From: Siphonodentalium dalli | Taxonomy: Eukaryota > Mollusca > Scaphopoda > Gadilida > Siphonodentaliidae | Direction of reading: 5' to 3' | Length of the DNA stretch: 64,000 bases | Assembly: GCA_032622095.1 (NCBI GenBank) | Contig: CP136068.1 | Span: forward strand, 61,774,025-61,838,024 | Shown here: in pieces, positions 22,389 through 32,560 of the stretch | How positions within the stretch are numbered: the stretch's first letter is position 1 | How the letters are laid out: every line of letters starts with the position of its first letter | Notes under the pieces: generated by a model | What the model saw: the letters and a program-made list of their open reading frames with translations, nothing else | What the model was told of the DNA's origin: nothing | Database searches by the model: none | Program-made: the position numbers and the translations under genes

Positions 22389-24116
22389 TTACCACCGATC
22401 ACGTTTTGAAGTGATATACTTGCTGTAAGCATACTCAGACAGCCAGGGACGACAGAATGACCCCTTTGGCCAAAAAAAAGAATCTGTGACCATATCGACA
22501 TGCTCGTTGTATACGTTGACTCTTGCATACGACTTATTTTTCTGATCACTATAATACAAACGAACAATAGAGAACTTGACGCCTCTACGGCTAAGGTAGC
22601 GTTCAATAGTGCGTCGATCTAGATCATTACTGATGTTCCCTAAGTAAAATCGTTCTGTTTTTATGGGTTCTGCATTCCGTCGGCGATGTTGATTGCTTTG
22701 GTGTTCAAATTCATCATTTTTATGTTGACCATTGACGTCTCCTGTGAATGTGCTGTCTGTAGCGTTATCTCCGTTATAAGTTATGTTGGCATCGAACTGA
22801 GTAGCTGCATGTAATGAGTGTCTTGATTTCGGTATACGTTCATCTTCACAGTCAATACTATTCACACTTGTATCATCCTTGCTGGATCCACGAAAAGGTT
22901 GAATACACGTTACACTGTGTGGTGTGTCTAGTTGTGATTTAACTGGAGAGGGAGATTTGGATCTTGGTACAGTGTGGGTTGGGGTATACAAATTTGGAGA
23001 GTCATGCATAGTTTTGTTTGAAGAAATATTTTGGTTGAAGAATAGTTCATTACATTTTTGTTCAAAACCTCCCATGAAATCTTTAACTGCTTCTTGGAAT
23101 AACTTACTTTCCCATACTTCATTTTTTGCGTCGGGCTGTTTTGCTTTGTTTTGGGTACCTTTTGATTTCAGTTTATGGATTTCACCCTTGACAGATGCAA
23201 TTGCAGATGTGTTTGAGTTACTCTTCTTAAGTGATTCCTCAACACAATCGAGAACGTCACCAACATCTCGTTTCACAAGAACTAATTCAGATCGAAGTTT
23301 AGTTACACCACTATATTTGTCATCCTGAATCCTCTCTACCGTATCACGAATATCATTGGAGGCGATCTGAGTCACATCTACTTCCCCTTCGAGAGCATTC
23401 ACACGAGCGCTGAGGTTGCTGATTTTCCCGTTAATGAGAGGGATATCTTCTGAGATAAGTTTGTCGAGTGCTGTATTTTTCGAGCGAAGAACTGACATTT
23501 CTTTCTTTAGTTCAATGAGACTAGATGACATCATTTTAACCAACGCGCCATGAGAACATGACATGTCATTTGTGCTTGAACCAGTTACTTGTGAGGCTGT
23601 GCTTGTCCGAATATTACGTTGACCACTTATCATGTCATTTAGTAAACATTGGTCCTCATCCACTGAGAATAAAAAGAGATCATATATGTCCCTAACTAAT
23701 TTATGGCTTAGAAAATTTGCAGATTCGTTTCTCGGCTTGGTCCTGTTTTTCAGCACGGCAGAAGAATCTATTAGGAATGCCGGTGTTGCTTTTATTGCTG
23801 CAAATACAACTGACCGCATCAGTTTTAACCTACTGACATCATCGCACACTTTAAGAGTTATGAGCAGAAATGATTCTTTTGTGACACAGTGAATATAGTT
23901 TGATATCCATCCCACAAATGCTGAGCAGTCACTTTTTGCGTTTTCCGGCGTTTTTATAAAGTCGTCTAGTGAATTTACTGCCAAAAGAAGATCATCCTCT
24001 GGTGACTTAAACGATAATGGAACTTCATCTTCGTTCCTGGGTTCCAATATTGTTACCACACTGATAACGTTTACCCACTGATCTTCCCATTCGAGCAATG
24101 CGTATGTTCCAGCCAT
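22389..24116 (-). CDS. LINE ORF1 fused in frame to BEN gene start
   Basis: Open frame of 575 codons. The first 27 residues (starting MAGTYALLEWEDQW) are the duplicated N-terminus of BEN exon 1; from about residue 28 (NEDEVPLSFKSPEDD) it is LINE ORF1. ORF1 has a coiled-coil stretch around residues 190-300 (LKKEMSVLRSKNTALDKLI onward), a Ser/Pro/Thr-rich linker (RSKSPSPVKSQLDTP) and an RRM-like C-terminus (RFYLGNISNDLDRRTIERYL, later NKSYARVNVY). Such ORF1 proteins bind RNA and form the retrotransposon particle with ORF2. The fusion places ORF1 behind a copy of the divergent promoter at 24117-24374 and supplies an ATG that the truncated LINE otherwise lacks near its 5' end. Whether it is expressed is unknown. 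Confidence 0.85.
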   Translation of the reverse strand: MAGTYALLEWEDQWVNVISVVTILEPRNEDEVPLSFKSPEDDLLLAVNSLDDFIKTPENAKSDCSAFVGWISNYIHCVTKESFLLITLKVCDDVSRLKLMRSVVFAAIKATPAFLIDSSAVLKNRTKPRNESANFLSHKLVRDIYDLFLFSVDEDQCLLNDMISGQRNIRTSTASQVTGSSTNDMSCSHGALVKMMSSSLIELKKEMSVLRSKNTALDKLISEDIPLINGKISNLSARVNALEGEVDVTQIASNDIRDTVERIQDDKYSGVTKLRSELVLVKRDVGDVLDCVEESLKKSNSNTSAIASVKGEIHKLKSKGTQNKAKQPDAKNEVWESKLFQEAVKDFMGGFEQKCNELFFNQNISSNKTMHDSPNLYTPTHTVPRSKSPSPVKSQLDTPHSVTCIQPFRGSSKDDTSVNSIDCEDERIPKSRHSLHAATQFDANITYNGDNATDSTFTGDVNGQHKNDEFEHQSNQHRRRNAEPIKTERFYLGNISNDLDRRTIERYLSRRGVKFSIVRLYYSDQKNKSYARVNVYNEHVDMVTDSFFWPKGSFCRPWLSEYAYSKYITSKRDRW

Positions 24117-24374
24117 AACGTTAGTTAGCGATACAAGTTAAAACTAGATTTGAACGAAGAATTGCGTGAAAATCTCGGACCCAATGATCGAATGTTATCA
24201 AATTCAAAATCGAACCCAAATTGCGCCAATTCCAATGTCCAATACAATTCCCCAAATTCCCAAGACTCGACAAGAGAACCAACCAGATCTACTCTTACGG
24301 AATTGTGATTCGGTTCCGCCGCAGAATTAGGTGAATTGAATTATGGGAAGGCATTCCTGGCAATCAAAACAGAC
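24117..24374. promoter_or_regulatory. Shared divergent promoter region, right copy
   Basis: Same 258 bp as 15165-15422. On the plus side it leads into the complete transposase gene (ATG 24375, G at -3 and +4). On the minus side it now leads into the BEN-LINE ORF1 fusion. No TATA box recognised. Confidence 0.55.
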
Positions 24375-24525
24375 ATGGCTGACGCATCAACTTCAAGTTC
24401 CAAAGAAAATAATTTCTGTACTGTTATAATAGACGGAAAAAATCAGTTTGAGTGCAAATTGTGCCGGCGTTACTTCACGACTAAATTTAGCATTCTCTGC
24501 CATTTGAAATCGGCACATGACATGA

Positions 24526-26342
24526 GTACGTAATATTTAAATTGAGAATACTGAGTCAAGAACTTTCAGAACTTATACTAAGTTATAGAAGTTGGTGTAA
24601 ACAATATTTATTCCCAATACAAAACAAGTTGAATATTTTACAAAAATGCTAATGGATGAGTATGGGTGATTGGAAAGGGATGAGACAACAAGCCTATTGT
24701 GGCTTTTTTGTAAGTCCTCTCCCAGATCGCTTAAATTTTCCGAACTACATAAGGCCGTTCGAGCGTGTCAGACGGGAATTTTTCTGGTTTGTACTTTAAA
24801 TAACTTATTGGTGATTTTGATATAGATCGCACTCAACAAAAGATAACAAGAGATAAGATAAGAACTGGAGTGGGGTGTGATTAAGGAATTAAAGGTAACC
24901 AATGGGACGAAAGGAGAGTAGATAGGTTTAAGAAAGGTCAGAAAGATAGGATGGTCAATGGGGGCGGGGTAGTTTAACATTCGGCTGTAGAATTATATGT
25001 CAATTGTGTATAACTTGGCGTACAGAGACTACATGAGTTAGCTGGGCAGTCAGGCTTTCCGAATTATGACATTATGTATGACTTTATATATGACTCAATG
25101 GCAGAAGACATGTGACATAGTATTACGTTTAGAATCGTTTTGTACTAATTATGTATCTTTGTGCGGCCTCGAAAATACTATGATTTTCCCTAATGGAACT
25201 TTCGGGTGAACCCTCGAGTAGGGTTCTTTCTGATAATATTATGTTTGGTAGAGATGATAGCAATTCCAATCTTGATGCCTGGTATAAATGGCATTCTAAC
25301 AGGTAATGGTGGGCTGTTTCAACAGCACCGCATGCACAATATGGGTCGGGCCTAACAAAATTGGTCATGAGGTCGAAATTCAAATTACTACATAGAAGTT
25401 ATAACTCGCTAGCACTGCACCGAAAATTGCGAAATTGATGATTGCAATGAATCGAATGATAGACCATGTCAGTATGTGATGTATGATGTCGGCTGGTAGT
25501 CTAGTCTGACGATAATACAATTGCCTTGAAATTTTATCATGGGCTAATAATATGGGAACTGTCTGAGAGGAGTCAGGAATGTTGTAAAAAATAAAACATT
25601 CATTGATTCAAAAACATGTTCAAAATTTCAAACTATTACTACTAGTACTTAGTGGTATTACTATTAGTACTACTACTAGTATAGTTAGTTCATATAGTTA
25701 GTCATGAATGTAGTGCGTATCCTTCTACATTACTATAGTATAGTAGGCCTAGTAATTGCCCCCCCCCCCCCCAGTTAACATCAGTGAGATGAATCCCGAT
25801 CACCAAGTGTTGTGATAACACACTGTGATAATGAACCATTTGCATCAAATGTTTGTTTTGAAAGCACCCCTTTTAATTAGTCTTCACTTACCTTAAGTGC
25901 GTTCAGTTGTCAAAACATCGTGTCATTCTTTACTCCAGTCCACGCATTGACATAATTAATGAATAAACACATGTTTTGTTGGTCAAAATCTTTAATAATA
26001 TATCATCAAAGAACATAAAAGAACATAATCACTATTAACAATTTCTGGACAACCCGCCCTTATTTATCGGGACAACCCGCCCCGAAAATAGCAGAGGGGC
26101 GGGTAGTCCCGTTCCCGGCCAATTTTTTTTAACTTTTTAGTATTGGGAGGAATAAATTTGCACCCCCCTTTGAGTCAAGTCAAACTTGTATACATACTTT
26201 TATAAGATGCAAAAGGTAAATGTAGCACATATTGATATACATCTCTGGCATTTGATTCAGTGAAATTAAGGTCCCAAAGAAAAGGATGACTTTTGAAAGT
26301 TTCAACCTTTAAATACAGTTTTGTTATTATTTTTTATTTTAG
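24526..26342 (+). other. Intron 1 of transposase gene
   Basis: Donor GTACGT, acceptor TTTTATTTTAG. Equivalent to 15574-16581 but lengthened by the inserted LINE fragment at 24594-25391. C-run near 25758 and the GC-rich hairpin near 26068-26111. Confidence 0.75.
24594..25391 (-). mobile_element. 5'-truncated LINE fragment with 9-bp target duplication
   Basis: ATAGAAGTT flanks the insertion at 24585-24593 and 25392-25400; the left repeat copy has a single uninterrupted site. On the minus strand an open frame from 25391 to 25129 encodes the C-terminal end of a LINE polymerase with a Cys/His knuckle (CACGAVETAHHYLLECHLY). It is followed by a 535-bp 3' UTR with AATAAATATTG near the end. It is a different family from the 6.2-kb LINE, whose C-terminal Cys cluster differs. 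It inserted after the 2,745-bp duplication arose. Confidence 0.9.
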
Positions 26343-26564
26343 GTCCTGTGAAAAGAATGAAAAAAAGATATCTTGAAGACTCAAATATTCCTGTACCTCG
26401 AAGCACTGTATATTACAAAAAGAAAATAAACTCAATGGCTATGGCAGATGGTGGAGCTTCATTTTCCACAGACCATGTTCCACAGACAGATGATGTTTCG
26501 TACACAGGACATATTTCATACCAAGATCGTGTTCCAGCCACACACCACGACAATATCCAAAGAG

Positions 26565-27266
26565 GTATGCCTACTAGTGTTTGATCAAGACATGTGGGTC
26601 GTTCATATACAGGTTAAGTTTGAATTTGTGTTTGATCCAATTATTTTTCCCAGAGTTATGGGCCTTTCGACTTGAATTTTTTTTTTTTTATAATTTTCTG
26701 TACGAGGGTACCTTCATGGTGTTATCAACTCCTCCTGCAGGTTTGATCGTAGATATTTGAAACTTCAGAGTATTGTTACCCACATATTGGAGATGTGCAA
26801 CATTTACGTATATAGATGACAGATATTTTTTTGTTTTTAATTGGTGTAAAAAAACTATTTATTTTTCATTTATCTTTGCTTTTCAGCTCATTTCTCGAAA
26901 CAAATTTCTGTTCTTTTTTATATGTAGTTTGGAGCCTCCTCTTTTGAGTTTCTCTGCAGTACACAATGTTAATACTGCATTTTGATCAGTAATTTCATCG
27001 GATAAGTTACAGTGTCAATGACACTTTCATTCACGTCATACTTTCCATAGTATTATAAAAACACATGTGCAAAACCGATTTAAAATTATGACATAACCTC
27101 AAATATGGTCTATTGATTTTTAAGGGGAATAAGTGTGTAATAGCTCTAGTTGTCCATGCAGTAGGGACATTGTTGCATTTAAGTTTTTCTTTGTCAATAT
27201 ATATATATATTCATGTTGTTACCTTGAGGGCTTTCATGTAATTTCATGAATATGCTTCTTTTTCAG
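26565..27266 (+). other. Intron 2 of transposase gene
   Basis: GTATGC donor and TTCTTTTTCAG acceptor; same as 16804-17507 apart from a TATA microsatellite shortened by 2 bp. No gene seen. Confidence 0.75.
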
Positions 27267-27848
27267 ATGATCACAGCTTTGAGGATGTTCAAGAAATTGG
27301 AGATGATTTCACAATGAGGAATGAACAAATTAGAATGGTTAACTTGAGTGATGACATTGAGATGTTGTCTTCTGATGGTAATTTGTCTTATTCAACAGAT
27401 TCAACAACTGAGGATGAATTTCTAAGTTCCTATTCTTCCTCTGAATCTGATGAAGATTCCACTAAATCTGATGAAGATACAACAGTAGACTGTGGTAATG
27501 ACTTATCGACTGAGAAGTTAATTCTTTCTTGTTTTCTAAGGAATCACCTGTCAGCCACCACCGGTAGAGATATTTTATCTACAATGAAAAAAGCATTTCC
27601 AAGTTGCTTTTCTCTGCAACAGATAAAATATGAAAGTCTCTGGGAGTTTTCAGGCAATCAAGAGGACTATGCCAAGGAGATCCATTAATGTGACAAATGT
27701 AACACAATTTTCCCCAAAGATCCTGAAGTGAGATGGTGTGAGAGCTGCCAAAATCCTCGCTACAAAGAGACTGGATCCAAGCAACCACGGGGGAGTTTCG
27801 TGTTGGCCAACATCAAGAGACAGTTAGCCAATTTGATAAAATCTCCAG

Positions 27849-29332
27849 GTACTTATTAGTTGGTACTCATTCTAGGTCAATTTAACGGTAGCCCATTGTC
27901 TTCCCGGCCTCTGATGACTTGGTCCAGATATTTGTCATACAGAGACCGTGTTCCGTCCCTTAATAGTCTCAAGCACTTAGACCTCGGGAAGACGCGGGCT
28001 ATTTGACAGTCAATGTAAGTTATTGTTGTCAGTTTAAATCTCTATAACACCATGTTTAGAACAGATGTTCGGTTAGGCATGAGTATAATTGAAAAAATGT
28101 CTCCTTTTTAAAAATGTTAAGAATTTATTTCAATCATGAAATTTGATATTCCATATCAGGTTAAGCATTCCTTTTCAACTAAAATTCTGAAAAACATTGA
28201 GTCTAATAATTGGTAATTCGCCGGGCATTCGTTGTTACTGAATGGCAATTGAGACTAGTACATGTTTCAAAGGGTCCTTATAAATAATGAGTAACAAGTT
28301 CTATTTAATCAATTATTTATGCAGACTGGTTACAAAGCACAAGATGCTCATTTAGTTTTTTCTATACTGAGAAATCCAATTGTTCCTAGAGGTGCTCTAT
28401 GGGATACATACCCTCAGTTTAGCAAGGAGGGACTTTAGGGGTGGCTTCCCATACCACAACAACGACCGGTCTAATGAATACATCGTGCGCTTGCAGTCAT
28501 CCCGTTTTGTGATGAAGAGGCAGTTACACCGTCTACTGAACAATATTTCAACATTTTTTATAAAACCACATTTGCTGGAGCTTTGACCGAAATTAAGCTT
28601 TTCTGACAATATACTCAGAAGTAACTATAATAGTGACAAGTACTGTAAGCAGTGCACCCGGCGACATTTATAACTTAATGGCGAAATGTTGCTGGGTGCT
28701 TATTTTTTAAATTTATTCCCCCCCCCCCCCTCCGTCTCACTGTTAAGTGGCCGATGAAAGTATTTTCTGGCAATTTCCAGTATTCAACTGAGATGTACAA
28801 ACACAGACTTAATCATTATATGGATATAGCAAATTTTGGTACAGCAGTCTTAAATAAAGCAGTGTGTATTAAAAATGGTATGACACAAGTGTGTAAACTC
28901 TTATGTTATTACTAGTGCTGCCGCGGATATCCAGTTGTCATCTGATTACAGACACAATCGGTTGAAATGCCACAAAGCGGCCATCCGTACGCGAAGTATC
29001 ACACGGTAAATTAGGTAACGTCATCTCGCAGTCGACATAAAGTCATAAACCTCTCTGTTATAATTGATTTCAATATTAAGTCAGGGTTTCCCCCAATATA
29101 TTGACGTCATAATGCTTTTGCATACATTCCAAAATTTATTAGGAATAACTTCGTATTGAGGTATGGGGCTACTGGATTCGCGGTTCAAATATGCGAATAA
29201 CTGGTTAAAACCGGTTGAACCCGACGGTTGACTGGTTGGTAAAACTGGCTAAATGCGGCAGCTCTAGTTATTACACTCATTTGTTATTTCAAACAATTGT
29301 GCCTCTCATCATACTCATGTCCTTTTTTTCAG
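27849..29332 (+). other. Intron 3 of transposase gene
   Basis: Donor GTACTT after CTCCAG, acceptor CCTTTTTTTCAG at 29321-29332. Includes a C-run near 28718-28730 and the hAT-type MITE at 28913-29266, which ends 66 bp before the acceptor. No coding sequence recognised. Confidence 0.75.
28913..29266. mobile_element. hAT-type MITE, 354 bp
   Basis: Termini TAGTGCTGCCGC and (reverse complement of the right end) TAGAGCTGCCGC form a short inverted repeat. The element is flanked by a perfect 8-bp direct repeat GTTATTAC at 28905-28912 and 29267-29274. The 8-bp duplication and TAG-GCTGC-like ends are typical of hAT transposons. It has no transposase; the interior includes AACTGGTTAAAACCGGTTGA. It lies in intron 3 of the transposase gene. 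Confidence 0.85.
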
Positions 29333-31155
29333 GAGTATGGGAAGACATTACTAGAAATAAAAGGGAAATAAAATCAAGGCATCAAGACGACATTCATAAT
29401 ATAAAAGACATAACAGATGGATCATTATATAAGGACTTGGTTAAGGATGGTGGATTCTTGAATGGGGAGAATCACAATTTAACATGTATGATCAATACTG
29501 ACGGCTTGAGTTTATATTCATCATCCAAGATTCAATTATGGCCAATTTTCCTGGCCATAAACGAACTCACTCCCCGCAAGCGGTTTGCAAGGGAAAACAT
29601 AATCCTTGCTGGAATTTGGCAAGGTAGGGGTAAGCCCCCATTCAAACAGTTTTTTACATCATTTTGTTCTGAAATGAACGAATTGTACTTGAAGGGAACA
29701 ACGATCCACATCGATGATGAAGAAATCACATTGAAAATGAAATTGATCTGCGGAACATATGACCTCCCTGCAAAGGCAGCGGTGATAAATATGACTCAGT
29801 ACAATGGTGCTGAATCATGTATTTCCTGTGAGGACCCAGGGAAGTCAGTGAAACAAGGGAAAGGTACAAGCAGGTGTTTTCCATATAGACCTTTGAATGA
29901 GCGATATCAAATGCGCACCAACGCATCTGTTAGAACTTCCATGAAAAAGGCGACGGATAAAAAGCGTGTGAAAGGCTTCAGAGGCTCCTCTGCACTAACA
30001 GATCTGGAGTACTTTGATGTTGTAATTGGAACACCTCCCGATTATATGCACGCTGTATTGCTGGGCTCCACCAAGACACTACTATACAAATGGGTTTCTC
30101 CAACTGAAAGCAAAAAAGATTACTTCATTGGCGATAAGATAAAGACATTATCCAAGAGGCTCAGTTCTGTACAACCTCCACAATACATGGAAAGACTGCC
30201 GCGTGATTTGGAAAAGAACTACTCAAACTTCAAAGCCACAGAATTGCAGGCCTGGCTTCTGTATTATGCTGCACCAGTTCTGAAAGGAATTCTGAAGGAC
30301 AAATATCTGCAGCATTTCATGTTGTTGTCCGAGGGAATATATCTCCTTCTTGGTGATAATATCACACAAACAGAGCTACAGAGAGCAGAGCAGCTACTGA
30401 ATGAATTTTTCAAAGAGTTCAGTGCCTTATACTCCGAGGGTTCTTGTGGATTGAACATCCATAATATAGGACTCCATTTAGTTGAATATGTGCGATATTT
30501 GGGACCATTGTGGAACTGGAGCTGTTTCCCATTCGAGGACTGCAATGCAATGTTGAAAAAAACTGTCCATGGAACTGGCAATGTAACCAAACAGGTTATG
30601 AAACTCAGGGAAGCTCAAACTTCATTACGGAACAACACACCTTCAAGTTTGTGTGATAACGCCAGGAATTGGAAAACTATGAAAACTACAATGAATTGTA
30701 AAGTAGCAGGAGCCTTGTTGGAACTGCAGGAGGATGAATATATGCATGATATTCTTTGCAAGTTGAATGCAAATAAATCTGAAGTCAAGAAAGTCAATCG
30801 CATAACGGTGTATGGCAGAAAGTGTTTTTCCGAGAGCTATTCAAGAATGAAGAGACGTGTTTGTCATACATTTCTTACAACAAAGAAAACAGCTGTTGAT
30901 GTGAAATATTTTGTTTTACACCAAGAGTCTCAACATGTGTATGCTGTTGCAATCCCCTTTCAAGTGTCTGATTGGGGCATTGGTGATTTATCAGCAGGTA
31001 GACATCTGGGTATTGCCAAACGGTGCAGTGCGTTCGAACTTATTCGTGCAGATGAACTGGTTGAAAGCCTATGGTTTATTGATGTGAAAGATGATACTAA
31101 TGATATATTTATTTCCAGAATGCCAAATAATCTTGGACATTCTGTTTTCAAGTGA
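29333..31155 (+). CDS. Transposase catalytic exon (exon 4)
   Basis: A 1,823-bp open exon after a strong acceptor (CCTTTTTTTCAG), starting GVWEDITRNK and ending in TGA at 31153-31155. It carries all three presumed catalytic residues (D375, D462, E720 of the spliced protein), the CxxC and DYMH motifs, and a C-terminal tail of about 160 residues (SYSRMKRRVCHTF onward). The frame is open upstream to 29215, but that stretch is MITE and intron sequence without an ATG. No damage is visible in this exon. Confidence 0.9.
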
Positions 31156-31210
31156 ATTAACTTCATGAGACCTATTGTCACCTGTCAAATTGCTGTTTAC
31201 ACATGTCATA

Positions 31211-31284
31211 TTAATCCGAGCTTCCTCGATGTAAAGCTACACCGCTCTGCTGACTTTACTTTACATCGAGGAAGCTCGGATTAA
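31211..31284. repeat. Perfect 26-bp-arm hairpin after the transposase stop
   Basis: Arms 31211-31236 (TTAATCCGAGCTTCCTCGAT then GTAAAG) and 31259-31284 are perfect reverse complements around a 22-nt loop. ACATGTC occurs just outside on both sides (31201-31207, 31295-31301). It starts 55 bp after the stop codon, so it would fold in the transposase mRNA 3' UTR. It could be a short foldback element or a functional RNA structure. Confidence 0.85.
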
Positions 31285-32132
31285 TGTTATATGTACATGT
31301 CGATAGTATACCAGCTTAATTTGAATTTCTTCTAACTGTTGCATTTGAATTTTTTGCTGGGACAAGTCAGAACCAATTGTCCACATTTTCTAGAAAGTTA
31401 TAGAATATGGGACACCTGTTCACTTCATGCTATGCTTTTTCGGCTGTTGGTTTCAACATATCACAAACCTCATACAAAATAATCACTGCACCAAGAATAT
31501 CCTGTGGAAGTGCTTTGTTCAGATACCAGTAATTGTGGAAATGCTTTGTTATCTTTTGATACATTTGTATCATGTAATGGTTTGGCAACATCCCACTTTA
31601 AACAAATGCAATGGTTACGTTTTCCTTGATGATTTATGGAGTTGTCAAGATAGACATCAATCGGTACACGCACACTCTGCAGAAAATATGCCATTTGCCA
31701 CAGCTGATTTGCCATAGTTAATTTTGAGTGCTGATAATTGGCACTGACTTAGTCACAGTTAAGAAATTAAAGGAAGACAAGTTTGAAGCAATCTGGATTA
31801 ATTGCACCTTTATGAACACATACGGTTCGAATGCATATCGCATGACTACTTTTACTTAGATTTTTTTTTAAAAGATACTTCTCACCGGAAATTGATCGTA
31901 ACAAGTTGTTTTGTCCAATTTCATTATGGGTGAATATTCGAAAAATGAATTTGATTTCATTTTGAATTGTGTGTACATATTAGAAACAATGTTTGTTTCC
32001 CAAAATGAGTGCATTATGAACATGTGGTCGGTGTCACATTTTTTGTAGTGAACTGTGAAAATGACAGCAATGTCGCATTCATAATGCATGATTACGTTAA
32101 ATAATTGCTGAAGAAAACTGATTGTTTATTGA

Positions 32133-32138
32133 AATAAA
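32133..32138 (+). terminator. Candidate polyadenylation signal of transposase gene
   Basis: AATAAA within GAAATAAAATTG, about 980 nt after the stop and just before the right subterminal repeats. It is the first canonical hexamer I found downstream of the stop. Confidence 0.4.
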
Positions 32139-32202
32139 ATTGACAATTTCCATACATTAGTAGTTGCAATATATATCTGTATGACCTGATAAATCAGAAT
32201 TG

Positions 32203-32560
32203 ATTCATGAAATTCACAAGAGGTTCATGAAAATTTCATAATCAGAATATTATCATTGATTCATGAAATTCATGAACATTTCATCATCAGAATTGATTCA
32301 TGGAAATTTTGTCATCCGAATTGATTCATCAAAATTTCATCAAATTTCATCAAACCCGTTCATGAGAAATTCATCATCACAATTGATTCATGAAATTCAT
32401 GATAAGTTCATTAAACAAGTTCATGAATGTTCATGAACCAAGTTCATGAACAGTTCATGAATTAAGTTCATGAACATATTTCATGAACCGATTGTGAACA
32501 TTCATGAACTGTTCATGAACATTCATGAACGTTCATGAAAGTTCATCACTTCATGAATTC
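32203..32560. repeat. Right subterminal TTCATGAA repeat region
   Basis: About 16 exact TTCATGAA copies plus degenerate ones (TTCATCAA, TTCATGAG, TTCATGGA) in 358 bp, densest in the last 150 bp next to the terminus. The composition mirrors the left end. Because the motif is its own reverse complement, both ends present the same sites. Confidence 0.85.

Larger units (their letters stand above)
17827..24033 (-). mobile_element. Non-LTR retrotransposon (LINE), 6.2 kb, APE type
   Basis: Minus-strand LINE with ORF1, ORF2 and an 840-bp 3' region ending in an AT microsatellite tail (17827 onward). Its two ends coincide exactly with the inner ends of the 2,745-bp direct repeats. The 5' end lies inside ORF1 (no own in-frame start near it), so it is probably slightly 5'-truncated. 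The APE endonuclease, the reverse transcriptase motif order and the presence of an ORF1 fit the Jockey/CR1/L2-like group broadly; I do not assign a clade. A single in-frame TGA interrupts ORF2. Confidence 0.9.
24034..27585. repeat. Right copy of 2,745-bp direct repeat flanking the LINE
   Basis: Begins exactly at the LINE 5' end (TTCCTGGGTTCC) and matches 15082-17826 to TCTACAAT at 27585, after which the transposase gene continues uninterrupted. It is longer than the left copy because of the 24594-25391 insertion. Confidence 0.9.
24375..31155 (+). pseudogene. CACTA/EnSpm-type transposase gene, four exons, one premature stop
   Basis: Exons 24375-24525, 26343-26564, 27267-27848 and 29333-31155, with GT-AG sites and phase 1 at every junction, give 925 codons plus stop. 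Residues 27-48 form a C2H2 finger (C27, C30, H43, H48). An acidic Ser-rich stretch follows in exon 3 (SSSESDEDSTKSDED). A four-Cys cluster begins at C266/C269 (CDKCN, then WCESC). The catalytic region has D375 (NTDGLSLYSSSK, then WPIFLAINEL), D462 (GTYDLPAKA), C481/C484, D555/H558 (PPDYMHAVLLG) and E720 (FPFEDCN, then HGTGN), the D-D-E layout of CMC transposases. TAA at 27686-27688 (codon 265) interrupts exon 3 just before the Cys cluster; related proteins often have an aromatic residue there. As it stands, only an N-terminal fragment would be made unless the stop is read through. Confidence 0.85.
31156..32202. other. 3' flank of transposase gene
   Basis: Likely 3' UTR and spacer: a perfect hairpin at 31211-31284, then AT-rich sequence with AATAAA at 32133-32138. 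No further gene recognised. Confidence 0.6.

Noticed and set aside
24336-24374. Earlier start of transposase exon 1 at 24336 (and 15384)
   Set aside because: The first codon there is TTG; the ATG at 24375 (15423 in the left copy) has a good context and precedes the zinc finger.
15082-27585. An LTR retrotransposon with 2.7-kb LTRs
   Set aside because: The direct repeats contain exons and a promoter of other genes, and the enclosed polymerase is an APE-type LINE with no gag-protease-integrase order, so the repeats are not LTRs.
29215-29332. N-terminal extension of the transposase frame upstream of 29333
   Set aside because: It would begin at a TTG inside the hAT MITE and cross a strong splice acceptor; the spliced model gives in-phase junctions instead.
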